From an uncultured Desulfobulbaceae bacterium (lineage in GTDB: Bacteria > Desulfobacterota > Desulfobulbia > Desulfobulbales > Desulfocapsaceae): 45,176 bases of DNA. Below the pieces are notes generated by a model. The model made no database searches, was not told the DNA's origin, and worked only from the letters and a program-made list of their open reading frames with translations. Shown piece by piece: positions 32,838-41,148 of this stretch (within the stretch, counting starts at the first letter, position 1; each line of letters opens with the position of its first letter). Location of the stretch: assembly GCA_937910875.1 (NCBI GenBank), contig CALENA010000017.1, positions 1 through 45,176 of the forward strand. The letters are read 5' to 3'. A program made the position numbers and the translations under genes.

Positions 32838-32954
32838 AGGATACCCGGAAGCCATCAGCCGCCCCCTGAAATGCGCGGTTGTATCAGTCCAGTTGAGCAA
32901 AGGAGGAACGAGCCTATGGCTGCACTGTATTAGCATGATTTTGAAGGAAATTTT

Positions 32955-32972
32955 CCGGTCGGACAGGACCGG
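32955..32972. repeat. Inverted repeat upstream of the TauE-type exporter
   Basis: CCGGTC (32955-32960) and GACCGG (32967-32972) around a 6-base centre, in the 220-base gap before the exporter gene. A possible operator or short hairpin; no T-tract follows. No promoter is evident in the gap. Confidence 0.35.
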
Positions 32973-33057
32973 GGAAGGAGTCAGCTGTTTGTGGTCAGTG
33001 GCTGGTCATATTGAGATGAAATGACCAGTCTGTACAACCAATTCAAGGGAGGACGGC

Positions 33058-34749
33058 ATGAAAAGAATTACCTTGCTGTGCGGTATTGTCCTTGCAAGCA
33101 TCATGCTTGTGAGTTCTGGGGCCTGGGCCGTGGATGCCACGGTGAGCGCCAAAACGATTAAAGCGGGGGGCGCCATTTCGGTGAGCGGTACCATTGATCC
33201 GGGCCAGGATCTGTATGTGGTTGTGAGTACCGACAAGATGTTTACTCCGGCAGATGCGCCGGGACCCAAGGAGCAGAAACGGCTGCTTAAAGGGAAAAAT
33301 GGCAAGAACGCCTTTGGTTCGACCGCCATTCCGGCCACCTATTATGTGGTGACCTCAAATCCGGACAGTCTGGCTACCTCGAAAGAGGCTTGGAAGGGTC
33401 AGACCAAGGGCCTCTTTGCCTTTCAGCCCTTCAAGTACAAGGTTCGAGTCAACAAGATCAATCAATGGGGTGAGATCGATTCCGCAGTCAAGGGGATGCT
33501 CGGTCCGGTCAATTCCGAAGATCAGTGGAAGTTCCTGGCCTTTACCCATGAAGACAAGTTCGGTATCAATACCATTGCCAAGGAAAGCCCTGTCGGCGGC
33601 GGTAATGCCCGGATGATCATGACCGATTATACTCAGAAATCCGAGGCCTGGAACAAGGGTGTGTCCATGCAGCTTGACAAGGCCACCGGCAAGTTCTCGG
33701 TCTCCATGCCCCCCTACAAAAACCTGGCCCCGGGCACCATCCTTGGTGTCTATGTCAATGGGCAGAAGGTTGATACCGTGAGCATTGAAGCCTCTACCTT
33801 TTTCTTCAAGACGGCCAATGTCTACATGAACCCGATCATCGTCTTTGGCGGTGCCTTTGTCATCGGCGTTCTTTTTGTCATCATGGGCGCGGCCGGTGGT
33901 CTGTTCACCGCGGCCTTCCAGATTACGGTCATCGGCACCAAGGGTCCTATCGGTATCAATGCCGGTAACACCATCAAGCCCACCAACCTCTTCCTGACCA
34001 TGTGTTCACCGATCACCGGTCTTGCCAACTACTTCAAGGAAAAACGTTTTGCCTATCCGGTGGCCATCTTCTTTGCCATTGGTATCGTCCTTGGCGCCTT
34101 CTTTATTGGCCCCCCGCTGTCAGCCAAGTACTTGAATCTGGCGGCCTTTAAATTTTATCTGGGCGTGATCTGCTTTATTATCGGTGTGAAGCTGTTCATT
34201 GAATCCCTGCCCTCGTCCATCGAGAAGAAAAAGGCCATGAAGGCCATTGTCCAGAAGTTCAACGCCGCAGTCAAAGAGGCCAAGTCTTCGGGCAAGGCCA
34301 TGGAGATGGGCAAGGTCGAGTTTGACAAGTTTAACTTCATTCAGTTTGATATGCGTTTCTGGGGTGAGACCTTTGTCGCCCGGCCCCTGATGATGCTGGT
34401 CGGTGGTGTTCTGATGGGTATCATTGCCTCGGCCTTTGGTGTTGGTGGTGGTTTCATGTTTATGCCCTTTATGACCACCCTGGTTGGGTATCCCATGTAT
34501 CTGGCCGTGCCCATTGCCCTGGCCGGAACCTTTGCCACCTCAATTGGCGCTGTGGCCAAGTATGCCCTGCTCGGCTATCAGCCTGACTGGATCATGGCGG
34601 CCCTGATAGCGGCCGGTGCCATGTGTGGTGGTGCAGTTGGTCCCAAGATTCAGAAGAAGCTGCCTGAGATCTTTCTCAAACGTCTCCTGGCCGGTGCCCT
34701 GATTCTGACCTGTCTGAACTACACTGGTCTGCTCTGGTTCCTGCGTTAA
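33058..34749 (+). CDS. TauE/SafE-family exporter with a large periplasmic N-terminal domain
   Basis: A 563-residue membrane protein. A signal peptide (residues 1-24, cleavage after AWA) is followed by a roughly 230-residue periplasmic beta-rich domain (VSAKTIKAGGAISVSGTIDPGQDLYVVVS), then the TauE/SafE transporter: helices from about residue 258, with GAAGGLFTAAFQITVIGTKGPIGINAGNTIKPTN and the second half-repeat GIIASAFGVGGGFMFMPFMTTLVGYP. A cytoplasmic linker rich in Lys (about 385-435) separates the two halves. The family exports sulfite, sulfoacetate or similar anions; here sulfite or another sulfur oxyanion is a reasonable guess because of the molybdoenzyme next door. GGGAGG precedes the ATG. 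A hairpin terminator follows. Confidence 0.87.
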   Translation: MKRITLLCGIVLASIMLVSSGAWAVDATVSAKTIKAGGAISVSGTIDPGQDLYVVVSTDKMFTPADAPGPKEQKRLLKGKNGKNAFGSTAIPATYYVVTSNPDSLATSKEAWKGQTKGLFAFQPFKYKVRVNKINQWGEIDSAVKGMLGPVNSEDQWKFLAFTHEDKFGINTIAKESPVGGGNARMIMTDYTQKSEAWNKGVSMQLDKATGKFSVSMPPYKNLAPGTILGVYVNGQKVDTVSIEASTFFFKTANVYMNPIIVFGGAFVIGVLFVIMGAAGGLFTAAFQITVIGTKGPIGINAGNTIKPTNLFLTMCSPITGLANYFKEKRFAYPVAIFFAIGIVLGAFFIGPPLSAKYLNLAAFKFYLGVICFIIGVKLFIESLPSSIEKKKAMKAIVQKFNAAVKEAKSSGKAMEMGKVEFDKFNFIQFDMRFWGETFVARPLMMLVGGVLMGIIASAFGVGGGFMFMPFMTTLVGYPMYLAVPIALAGTFATSIGAVAKYALLGYQPDWIMAALIAAGAMCGGAVGPKIQKKLPEIFLKRLLAGALILTCLNYTGLLWFLR

Positions 34750-34774
34750 GCCTTTATTGGTACGGGGAGGCCAG

Positions 34775-34832
34775 AAAAAACCAGGTCTTCCCGGTTTTTT
34801 TCAGCCCCGGTCGGATCACCCGGCCGGGGCTG
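34775..34832 (+). terminator. Terminator after the TauE-type gene (two hairpins)
   Basis: AAAAAACC (34775-34782) pairs with GGTTTTTT (34793-34800), ending in a T run, and is followed by a strong GC stem CAGCCCCGG (34802-34810) and CCGGGGCTG (34824-34832). The first resembles an intrinsic terminator; the second could block read-through into the molybdoenzyme operon. Confidence 0.6.
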
Positions 34833-34898
34833 AATGCTCCTTGCTGGTGACAGGGTGGTGGATGGTCTTGTGAGTTTGAAGAATTTGGAGGAATATCA

Positions 34899-37010
34899 AT
34901 GAAGAAAACAGTATTCAGCATGTGCGGCATGTGCACCGTACGCTGCCCGATCCGAGTCGAGGTCGAGGACGGTGAGGTGACCTGGATCGAGGGGAATCCG
35001 CACCTGCTCAAAGGAGCTCTCTGTGCCAAAGGATCGGCGGGAACGGCTCTGCTCAAAGATACGGAGCGCCCGCAGCAGCCCCTGATCCGGGTCGGCGGTC
35101 GCGGAGCCGGGCGCTGGCGGAAGGCCAGTTGGCCCGAGGCTCTTGATTATGTGGCCGAAAAACTTAAAACAATTAAAACTGAGCATGGGCCGGAGTCTGT
35201 GGTCCTCTCCTCGCGCGGCGGTCCCTGGCAGGGCATGTACAAGACCTTTATCCATGCCTTTGGTTCGCCCAACTATACCAATCATGACTGCACCTGCGGT
35301 CGCAATACCCATCACGCCAGCCTCTCCATCAATGGGGTCGGGCGCAAGGGTTTTGTCTATGATATTGCCAATTCCAAGCATCTGGTCCTCTTTGGCCGCA
35401 ATATGTTTGCCTCCATGCGGGTGGCCGAAAATCTCCAGATCATGGACATGCTGGACAGTGGCGGCAGGATGACCTATGTGGATGTCCGTCAGTCCATGAC
35501 CGGGCTCAAGGCCAGCCGTTTCTTTCAGGTCCGGCCCGGGACTGATTATGCCCTGGCCCTGGGGTTTATTAACGAGATCATCAAACGCGGGATCTATAAC
35601 AAGGCCTTTGTGGAACGCTATGTCAGTGGCTTTGGTGAACTCTGTCAGTTCATTGAACCCTATACCACGGCCTGGGCGGCCAAGGAATGCGGGGTCAAGG
35701 AAAAGTCGATCATCCAGTTCATTGATGAAGTGGCCGAGGATATGCCCAAGGTCATCTTCCATCCGGGCTGGAATCTCTCCCGTTACAAGGATTCCTTTTA
35801 CGCCAGCCGGGCCCTGCACATCCTCAACGTCCTGATGGGCAATATCGAACAGAAAGGGGCCCTGATTATTCCCAAGGGTGCCGGTGACTGCGGAGCCAAG
35901 GGCATTCGTAATCTTGACTGCCCCAAACCGGATATCAAACGAGCCGATGGGGTGGGTTGGAAATACAAGCATTTTGACAAGGGTCCGGGGCTGTCCCATC
36001 TCTTTTTCGATGCCATGAAGACCGGTGAGCCCTATCCGGTCAAGGCCTGGATCGCCATGCGGCATGATCCGTTCACGGCCATGCCCGATCCCCAGGCCCA
36101 GAAGGAGGCCTATGACAACTGCGATCTGCTGGTGGCCATTGATACTCATTACAGTGAGTTCGCCTGGTACGCCGATGTCATCCTGCCCGAGTCCACCTAT
36201 CTGGAGCGCGACAACCCCATCTGCCTGCAGAAGGGACCCAAGCCGCGTCTGGCCGTACGCCGTCAGGTGGTGGAGCCGGTTTTCGACACCAAGGCGGGTT
36301 GGGAGATTTTTAAACAGCTGGCCGACCGGCTCGATATCGGCGAGCATTTCCCCTATACCACCATCAATGATCTCTATGCCTGGCAGCTTGAGGGCACCGG
36401 TCATACCATTGAGGATTTTGCCGAGAAGGGCTTTATCCCGCTCACCGACAAGCCGGTGATGTATGATCCCGAGAAACTGGACGGTCAGTTCAAGACCCCG
36501 TCCGGCAAGATCGAGATCATCAGTGAGAAGTTGACCAAGGCCGGGTTTGAATCACTTAAACCCTATGTGAGTCCGGATAAACCGGCCAAGGGTCAGTTCC
36601 GTCTGGTCTATGGTCGTTCAGCGGTCCATACCCATGGACACACCATCAACAACCCCCTGCTCCATGAGCTGATGCCGGAAAACAGTCTCTGGATCAATAC
36701 CAAAGTGGCGGCACGGATGAATGTCAACGAGGGTGACCTGGTGGATGTGATTGCCTCCAACGGGGTCACTGAGACCGGTCAGGCCCATGTCACAGACTTT
36801 ATCCATCCTGAATGTGTCTATACCGTGCATGGTTTCGGTCGGCAGGTACCTTTGCAGACCAAGGCCTATCATGCCGGATTCAGTGATCAGAAGCTGATGA
36901 TCGGCCTGCTGGACAACTGGGACCAGGTCGGTGGAGCCATCAATCTCTGTGAGGTTTTTGTCACGGTGCGGCGCAGCAGCAGGAATCCCAAGAGGAGGGT
37001 TGAGTTATGA
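34899..37010 (+). CDS. Molybdopterin oxidoreductase catalytic subunit (DMSO reductase superfamily), no Tat signal
   Basis: A 703-residue bis-MGD enzyme. The N-terminal [4Fe-4S] motif is C9-x2-C12-x3-C16-x25-C42. The region expected to ligate the metal reads TNHDCTCGRNTHHAS, with Cys131 and Cys133 as candidates. The MGD-binding blocks VLFGRNMFAS and YADVILPESTYLERDN, and the C-terminal domain with GRSAVHTHGHTINN, are recognisable. It begins MKKTVFSMCGMC directly, with no twin-arginine signal, so it should stay in the cytoplasm, unlike PsrA or PhsA. Nearest by memory are the polysulfide/thiosulfate reductase and SoeA-type sulfite dehydrogenase groups; the substrate is unproven. GGAGG precedes the ATG. 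It overlaps the ferredoxin subunit by 4 bases. Confidence 0.85.
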   Translation: MKKTVFSMCGMCTVRCPIRVEVEDGEVTWIEGNPHLLKGALCAKGSAGTALLKDTERPQQPLIRVGGRGAGRWRKASWPEALDYVAEKLKTIKTEHGPESVVLSSRGGPWQGMYKTFIHAFGSPNYTNHDCTCGRNTHHASLSINGVGRKGFVYDIANSKHLVLFGRNMFASMRVAENLQIMDMLDSGGRMTYVDVRQSMTGLKASRFFQVRPGTDYALALGFINEIIKRGIYNKAFVERYVSGFGELCQFIEPYTTAWAAKECGVKEKSIIQFIDEVAEDMPKVIFHPGWNLSRYKDSFYASRALHILNVLMGNIEQKGALIIPKGAGDCGAKGIRNLDCPKPDIKRADGVGWKYKHFDKGPGLSHLFFDAMKTGEPYPVKAWIAMRHDPFTAMPDPQAQKEAYDNCDLLVAIDTHYSEFAWYADVILPESTYLERDNPICLQKGPKPRLAVRRQVVEPVFDTKAGWEIFKQLADRLDIGEHFPYTTINDLYAWQLEGTGHTIEDFAEKGFIPLTDKPVMYDPEKLDGQFKTPSGKIEIISEKLTKAGFESLKPYVSPDKPAKGQFRLVYGRSAVHTHGHTINNPLLHELMPENSLWINTKVAARMNVNEGDLVDVIASNGVTETGQAHVTDFIHPECVYTVHGFGRQVPLQTKAYHAGFSDQKLMIGLLDNWDQVGGAINLCEVFVTVRRSSRNPKRRVEL

Positions 37011-37459
37011 ACAAATACAGAATCCACCTCAATACAAGACGATGCATCGGCTGCCACGGCTGCGAGGTGCATTGTAAGACCAACAAAAATCTGCCTCCCG
37101 GACCGATCCTGTGCGAGATCGATCATCAGCCGGTGGTGATGCTCAAAGGAGTTCCCAGGACCGAGTTCTCGTTCCGCTCCTGTTATCACTGTGAGGACCC
37201 CTTCTGCGTGCCGATCTGCCCCACCGGGGCCATGATCAAACGCGGAGACGGGATTGTTTATGTGGACCAGGAAAAATGTATCGGCTGTATGGCCTGTGCC
37301 GGGGCCTGCCCCTGGGGCGTGCCTCAGCACAACCCTGAGACCAATAAGGCGGTCAAGTGCGATTACTGCATGGACCGGGTTGATGCAGGTCTGAAGCCGG
37401 CCTGTGTCACCAAGTGCACCACCCTGGCCCTCAAGTTTGTCATCATGACCGAGGTGTGA
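37007..37459 (+). CDS. Four-cluster [4Fe-4S] ferredoxin subunit of the molybdoenzyme
   Basis: A 150-residue DmsB/PsrB/NrfC-type electron-transfer subunit. Sixteen cysteines form four groups: CIGCHGCEVHC, CYHCEDPFCVPIC, CIGCMACAGAC and CDYCMDRVDAGLKPACVTKC, enough for four clusters. There is no signal peptide and no membrane anchor gene follows, so the pair appears to be a soluble cytoplasmic enzyme that passes electrons to or from an unknown partner, perhaps ferredoxin, a disulfide reductase or a membrane complex coded elsewhere. Its ATG overlaps the catalytic subunit's stop, and GAGGAGGG precedes it. Confidence 0.93.
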   Translation: MNKYRIHLNTRRCIGCHGCEVHCKTNKNLPPGPILCEIDHQPVVMLKGVPRTEFSFRSCYHCEDPFCVPICPTGAMIKRGDGIVYVDQEKCIGCMACAGACPWGVPQHNPETNKAVKCDYCMDRVDAGLKPACVTKCTTLALKFVIMTEV

Positions 37460-37626
37460 TTGCAGATCTTCCTGGCTGCAGGCACTGTTCCAGGCGAGGG
37501 GGGTCGACCAGGCAGATCTGTTGTTTTGTCCGGTTGATTCCCCTCGTGTTGTTTTCTGCTCTGTTGAATGGTCTGGGGCGCCTGCTGCCCCTGGCCCTTC
37601 TGGGAGGGGACGTTTTGAATAATTTG

Positions 37627-37655
37627 TTGACCTTTTGTTGTGTTTCCGTGATACT
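37627..37655 (+). promoter_or_regulatory. Sigma-70-type promoter of the hybrid kinase gene
   Basis: TTGACC (37627-37632), 17 bases, GATACT (37650-37655). It places the transcription start near 37662, just upstream of the repeated TGTAGG boxes. The rest of the 270-base gap after the ferredoxin gene shows nothing else. Confidence 0.5.
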
Positions 37656-37665
37656 TCCTGCAGGA

Positions 37666-37706
37666 TGTAGGTGAAAACCTTTTGCCTATGTAGGAAAAAT
37701 CCTACA
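37666..37706. promoter_or_regulatory. Operator-like TGTAGG repeats and perfect inverted repeat
   Basis: TGTAGGAAAAATCCTACA (37689-37706) is a perfect 7-base inverted repeat with a 4-base centre; an extra TGTAGG half-site lies 23 bases upstream (37666-37671). It sits between the predicted transcription start and the kinase start, fitting a repressor operator; a leader hairpin is the alternative. Confidence 0.55.
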
Positions 37707-37731
37707 ACATCATTTCATGCGGGGAATAATG

Positions 37732-40008
37732 ATGTTAGAAACGCGGCTGACAAAATTATTTATTTCTCTGGGGCTTGGTTTTACCATGATCCTCGGAGTG
37801 CTCTTTGCCATGGCCTGGTATTACGAGCAGGAGAGTGTTGTTGAAATGGCCATGGCAACGGCTCGCACCAGTGCCGGCAAGGATCTGTTGTATCGAGATT
37901 TTCTGGTTCGGCAGGGTGCGGTCTATATGGCGATGGACAAGATTGGTCCGGAGGAGAATCTTGTCCGTCCGGACCGGGATATTGCCAAACCCGATGGCAC
38001 GATGCTGACCATGGTGACCCCGAAACGATTTCTCAATCTGATCACCGCAGCAGACGCCGAAAGCTTTTCGTTCAAGGCCGCGATCAAGACCTTTATCCCG
38101 CTGGGGACGGAAGACATCCCTGATTCCTGGGAGGAGCGCTCCTTGCAGGCCCTGAGGGCCGGGGCGCTGGAGGTCGGGGAACTGAAGGTTGTCGCTGGTG
38201 AGTCGGTCCTGCGCTATATGCGTCCGGCCTATGCCACACCCACCTGTGTCCGTAACCGTCCAGGGACCGGTCTGCAGGAGGGTGATCTTTTGGGGGGGAT
38301 GAGTTTGCAGGTGCCCATGGCCCCTTATCAGGAGATCTTTGGCCGCCATATTCGCCTGATTGCCTTGATTATGTCCCTGTTCTGGCTGACCGGTCTGGTC
38401 TCTTTGTTGATTGTCCTGAGGTGTCTGTCAGGCCAGAACCAGAGTCTGCGGGCGGCCCTCATTGAGCAGCGGAATCAGGCCGAGCAGGCCCGGGTGGCTC
38501 AGGAGGAACTGGAAAAGACCTTTGATGCCATCACTGATATCATCACGGTCCAGGACGCGCAGATGCAGATCATCAAGGTGAACAGTGCGGCCTGTGAGCT
38601 CCTTGGTGCCACTTCGGAAGAGTTGATCGGTAAAAAATGTTATGAGGTCTTCCGCGGTACCCTCTTTCCCTGCGAGGGATGCCCGGAACTCCTGATCCAT
38701 GCCGGAGAGGAAAACCATCGGGCAATCATTGAACATCAGAATCTGGGCAAGATTTTTGATGTGTCGGCCGTCCCGATCCTTGATCGTGCGGGGCAGGTGA
38801 CGGCCATCGTCCATTGTGCCAAGGATATCAGCGAGACCAGGCGCCTTGAGCGACAGTTGTCCCAGGCCCAGAAGATGGAGGCCATCGGTATCCTGGCCGG
38901 GGGAATTGCCCATGATTTTAACAATATTTTGACGGTGGTCATGGGCTATGGTGATCTGGCCAAACTGGCCCTGGAGCGTGAGGGCAAGGGGTCTGTGCTG
39001 GCGGACGTGGAGGAGATCCTGCGGGCAACGCAGCGGGCCAAGGACCTGGTTCGCCAGATCCTGACCTTCAGCCGGACCAGGGAGCAGGCCCATGAGCCCC
39101 TCTATATCCAGGCCATTGTCAAAGAGGTCTTGAAGTTTATTCAGACGGTTAAACCCGCCTCAGTGAGTCTGCATCAGGAAATTGACGAGACCTGTGGGTT
39201 GATTGTTGGTGATCCCTCACAGATCCATCAGGTGGTGATGAATCTGTGCACCAATGGCTGTCAGGCCATGCAGGAGCGTGGTGGGCGACTGGAGGTTCTG
39301 CTGCAGCCCCTCGAGGTCAGTCACGAGGGCCAGATAGTGGAACTGGATCTGCCTGTGGGCCAATATGTCTGCCTCTCGGTCAGGGACAGCGGGTCTGGAA
39401 TCGAGGAATCCATTCTGGCCCGGATCTTTGAACCCTATTTTACCACCAAGGCCAAGACTGAAGGCACTGGGCTTGGTCTGTCGGTGGTCCATGGCATTGT
39501 TCAATCCATGGGTGGGGCGATCAGTGCCATGAATGTTCCCACCGGTGGTGCGCTGTTCAAGGTCTATTTCCCGGTTCATCTGGGCGCGCAGTTTATTCCT
39601 GAAACCGAAACCCTGGCCGGTCAGATTCCCAGGGGCAGCGAGTCGGTTCTGGTGGTTGACGACCAGGCGAATCTGGGGGCGGTGCTGGGCCGAATCCTGC
39701 GTGAACTCGGCTATCAGGTTGACAGTTGCGTCAGCTCTTCCCAGGCCCTGCAGGCCTTTTCGAAGCAGCCCGAAAAATATGATCTGCTGATCACTGATAT
39801 GGATATGCCGGAGCTTTCCGGGATGGATCTGGTCCGTTCTGTACGCTTGCTCCGGCAGGATATACCGGTTATCATCTATACGGGTATGAGCGGTGGCCTG
39901 TCTGAAGATGAGGCGGCGGAGTTGAGGGCGCAGGTCCTGTTTAAGCCCCTGCGGCTCAGCGAACTGGCCTGTACCATCCGTCAGGCCCTGGTACCTCGTA
40001 AATCCTAA
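37732..40008 (+). CDS. Hybrid sensor histidine kinase with DUF3365-like sensor and C-terminal receiver
   Basis: A 758-residue protein. A membrane helix (about 10-30) is followed by a periplasmic domain resembling the haem-binding Tll0287/DUF3365 group (RDFLVRQGAVYMAMDKIGP, LRYMRPAYATPTC, GLQEGDLLGGMSLQVPM). In place of the usual CxxCH it has CVRN (Cys about 171), so covalent haem attachment is not expected. A second helix lies near 208-230. Then a PAS domain with CYEVFRGTLFPCEGCP, DHp with GGIAHDFNNIL (His about 394), a complete HATPase, and a receiver with Asp about 689 in LLITDMDMPEL. ATG 37732 has GGGGAA 5 bases upstream. The last residues VPRKS and the stop are encoded by the MITE-like element, so the original C-terminus has been replaced. 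Confidence 0.88.
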   Translation: MLETRLTKLFISLGLGFTMILGVLFAMAWYYEQESVVEMAMATARTSAGKDLLYRDFLVRQGAVYMAMDKIGPEENLVRPDRDIAKPDGTMLTMVTPKRFLNLITAADAESFSFKAAIKTFIPLGTEDIPDSWEERSLQALRAGALEVGELKVVAGESVLRYMRPAYATPTCVRNRPGTGLQEGDLLGGMSLQVPMAPYQEIFGRHIRLIALIMSLFWLTGLVSLLIVLRCLSGQNQSLRAALIEQRNQAEQARVAQEELEKTFDAITDIITVQDAQMQIIKVNSAACELLGATSEELIGKKCYEVFRGTLFPCEGCPELLIHAGEENHRAIIEHQNLGKIFDVSAVPILDRAGQVTAIVHCAKDISETRRLERQLSQAQKMEAIGILAGGIAHDFNNILTVVMGYGDLAKLALEREGKGSVLADVEEILRATQRAKDLVRQILTFSRTREQAHEPLYIQAIVKEVLKFIQTVKPASVSLHQEIDETCGLIVGDPSQIHQVVMNLCTNGCQAMQERGGRLEVLLQPLEVSHEGQIVELDLPVGQYVCLSVRDSGSGIEESILARIFEPYFTTKAKTEGTGLGLSVVHGIVQSMGGAISAMNVPTGGALFKVYFPVHLGAQFIPETETLAGQIPRGSESVLVVDDQANLGAVLGRILRELGYQVDSCVSSSQALQAFSKQPEKYDLLITDMDMPELSGMDLVRSVRLLRQDIPVIIYTGMSGGLSEDEAAELRAQVLFKPLRLSELACTIRQALVPRKS

Positions 40009-40151
40009 AGTGACGCAAGATTACGAAGGGATTTGGCGGGACAACAAGGCACGGCTGGCGGCGCATAGCAGCGCTATGTAACAGAAGCCGTAACGCAGTT
40101 GGCTCGTCAAATAACAAGTAAGATGCGACAGTTTAAGCTTTACGCGGTACT
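39990..40151 (-). mobile_element. MITE-like 162-bp inverted-repeat element, copy 2
   Basis: Inverted copy of 2683-2844. Its ends are GTACCTCGTAAA (39991-40002) and, at the right, TTTACGCGGTACT (40139-40151), where one base of the terminal repeat has changed. The left end lies inside the hybrid-kinase reading frame and contributes its stop codon. It has no open reading frame of its own; mobilisation would need a transposase from elsewhere. Confidence 0.8.
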
Positions 40152-40249
40152 AGATGCTGTGACAAAAGAATGATTTTTTCGGGTTGTTTCCTGGGCTTGT
40201 CCCGGGTTTCTGGACCTGTGTGGCGTATCTGAATCGGGCATGAGGAATA

Positions 40250-40846
40250 ATGGAAGTCTTCAACAGTGTTCTTGACTGGCTGTATTATGATCTGATCGGG
40301 CCACTTTTCTCCCTGACGGCCAGGACCATGGATCTGCTCTTTCTCATGCCTATGGGGCGGTTCGGGGTGCCAGAATGGCTGCAGGTGGTGCTGGTGTCGG
40401 TATTGACCGTGTTGTTTGCCTTCTGGCTGCGGCGATTGTTCAAGGTTGAGGAGCGGATTGCAGCCTTCAGGGTCTCCTTTGTTGCCAAACGTGAGCAGCA
40501 GATGGAGTTGCAGATGATCACCGAAAAGCACAGTCGGGAGGCCCTCTACCGCTGTACTGATGAGGAGTTGAACCATGATTTTAACATCTATCTGGCCCAG
40601 CATTATGCCCGCTATGTCTCGATTTACCTCCTGCCCCTGTTTTTGACCCTGGCCTGGCTCAACCGTTCTTTGTCCGAGGAGTGGCTGACGACCCATTACG
40701 GTGTCCCCTTTGTCCTGCCGGCACCTGCCAATTCCATGGGTATAGAGGGTCTTTCTGTGACCTTTGTCTTTCTCGTGACCTATGTGATCGCCCTGATCAT
40801 CGGTTTTAACCTCCATCGGTTTCGCTCACTCCTGCCCGCCTCCTGA
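40250..40846 (+). CDS. Membrane protein with a cytoplasmic coiled-coil segment, function unknown
   Basis: A 198-residue protein, not recognised. Hydrophobic helices are at about residues 42-62, 120-142 and 166-188. Between the first two lies a charged helical stretch (LRRLFKVEERIAAFRVSFVAKREQQ) likely to be a coiled coil in the cytoplasm. The three-helix layout with a coiled coil after the first helix is loosely like DUF106/EMC3-type YidC-family proteins, but I cannot confirm this. GAGGAATA precedes the ATG. It stands alone, 100 bases after the MITE-like element. Confidence 0.6.
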   Translation: MEVFNSVLDWLYYDLIGPLFSLTARTMDLLFLMPMGRFGVPEWLQVVLVSVLTVLFAFWLRRLFKVEERIAAFRVSFVAKREQQMELQMITEKHSREALYRCTDEELNHDFNIYLAQHYARYVSIYLLPLFLTLAWLNRSLSEEWLTTHYGVPFVLPAPANSMGIEGLSVTFVFLVTYVIALIIGFNLHRFRSLLPAS

Positions 40847-41148
40847 TTGTCCGCTCTGGTCGTTTTTCCTGCCTCTTCCCGGGTGCCGGACGCATCTCCA
40901 GCCCCTTCCTGTCCATAAAGCGATTGAATTGTCCTGGGCCATGGGCTAAAAGAATGGCTGGCAGGAAGTGTCCTGCGGGTTTTTCAAGCTGACCTGCGGG
41001 GGGATGTGGTCTGCCCTTTGTATCGGCTGTGAGTTGTGGAGTGTAGGCTGTGGGATGCCGGGTGTCGGCTGAAAAATATGTCTGCCTGGTTGCCGCAGGA
41101 CCAAAAGGTCTGGCGGCGTGAGTGTTGGTTGCAGGAGAGGAGTGTCTG
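40847..41148. other. Intergenic region with degenerate short repeats
   Basis: No gene seen. Around 41017-41072 the motif GGCTGTG/GGGTGTCGG recurs in degenerate form (CGGCTGTGAG, TAGGCTGTGGG, CGGGTGTCGGCTG). AGGAGAGG at 41133-41140 is the nadE ribosome-binding site. No clear promoter or terminator. Confidence 0.4.
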
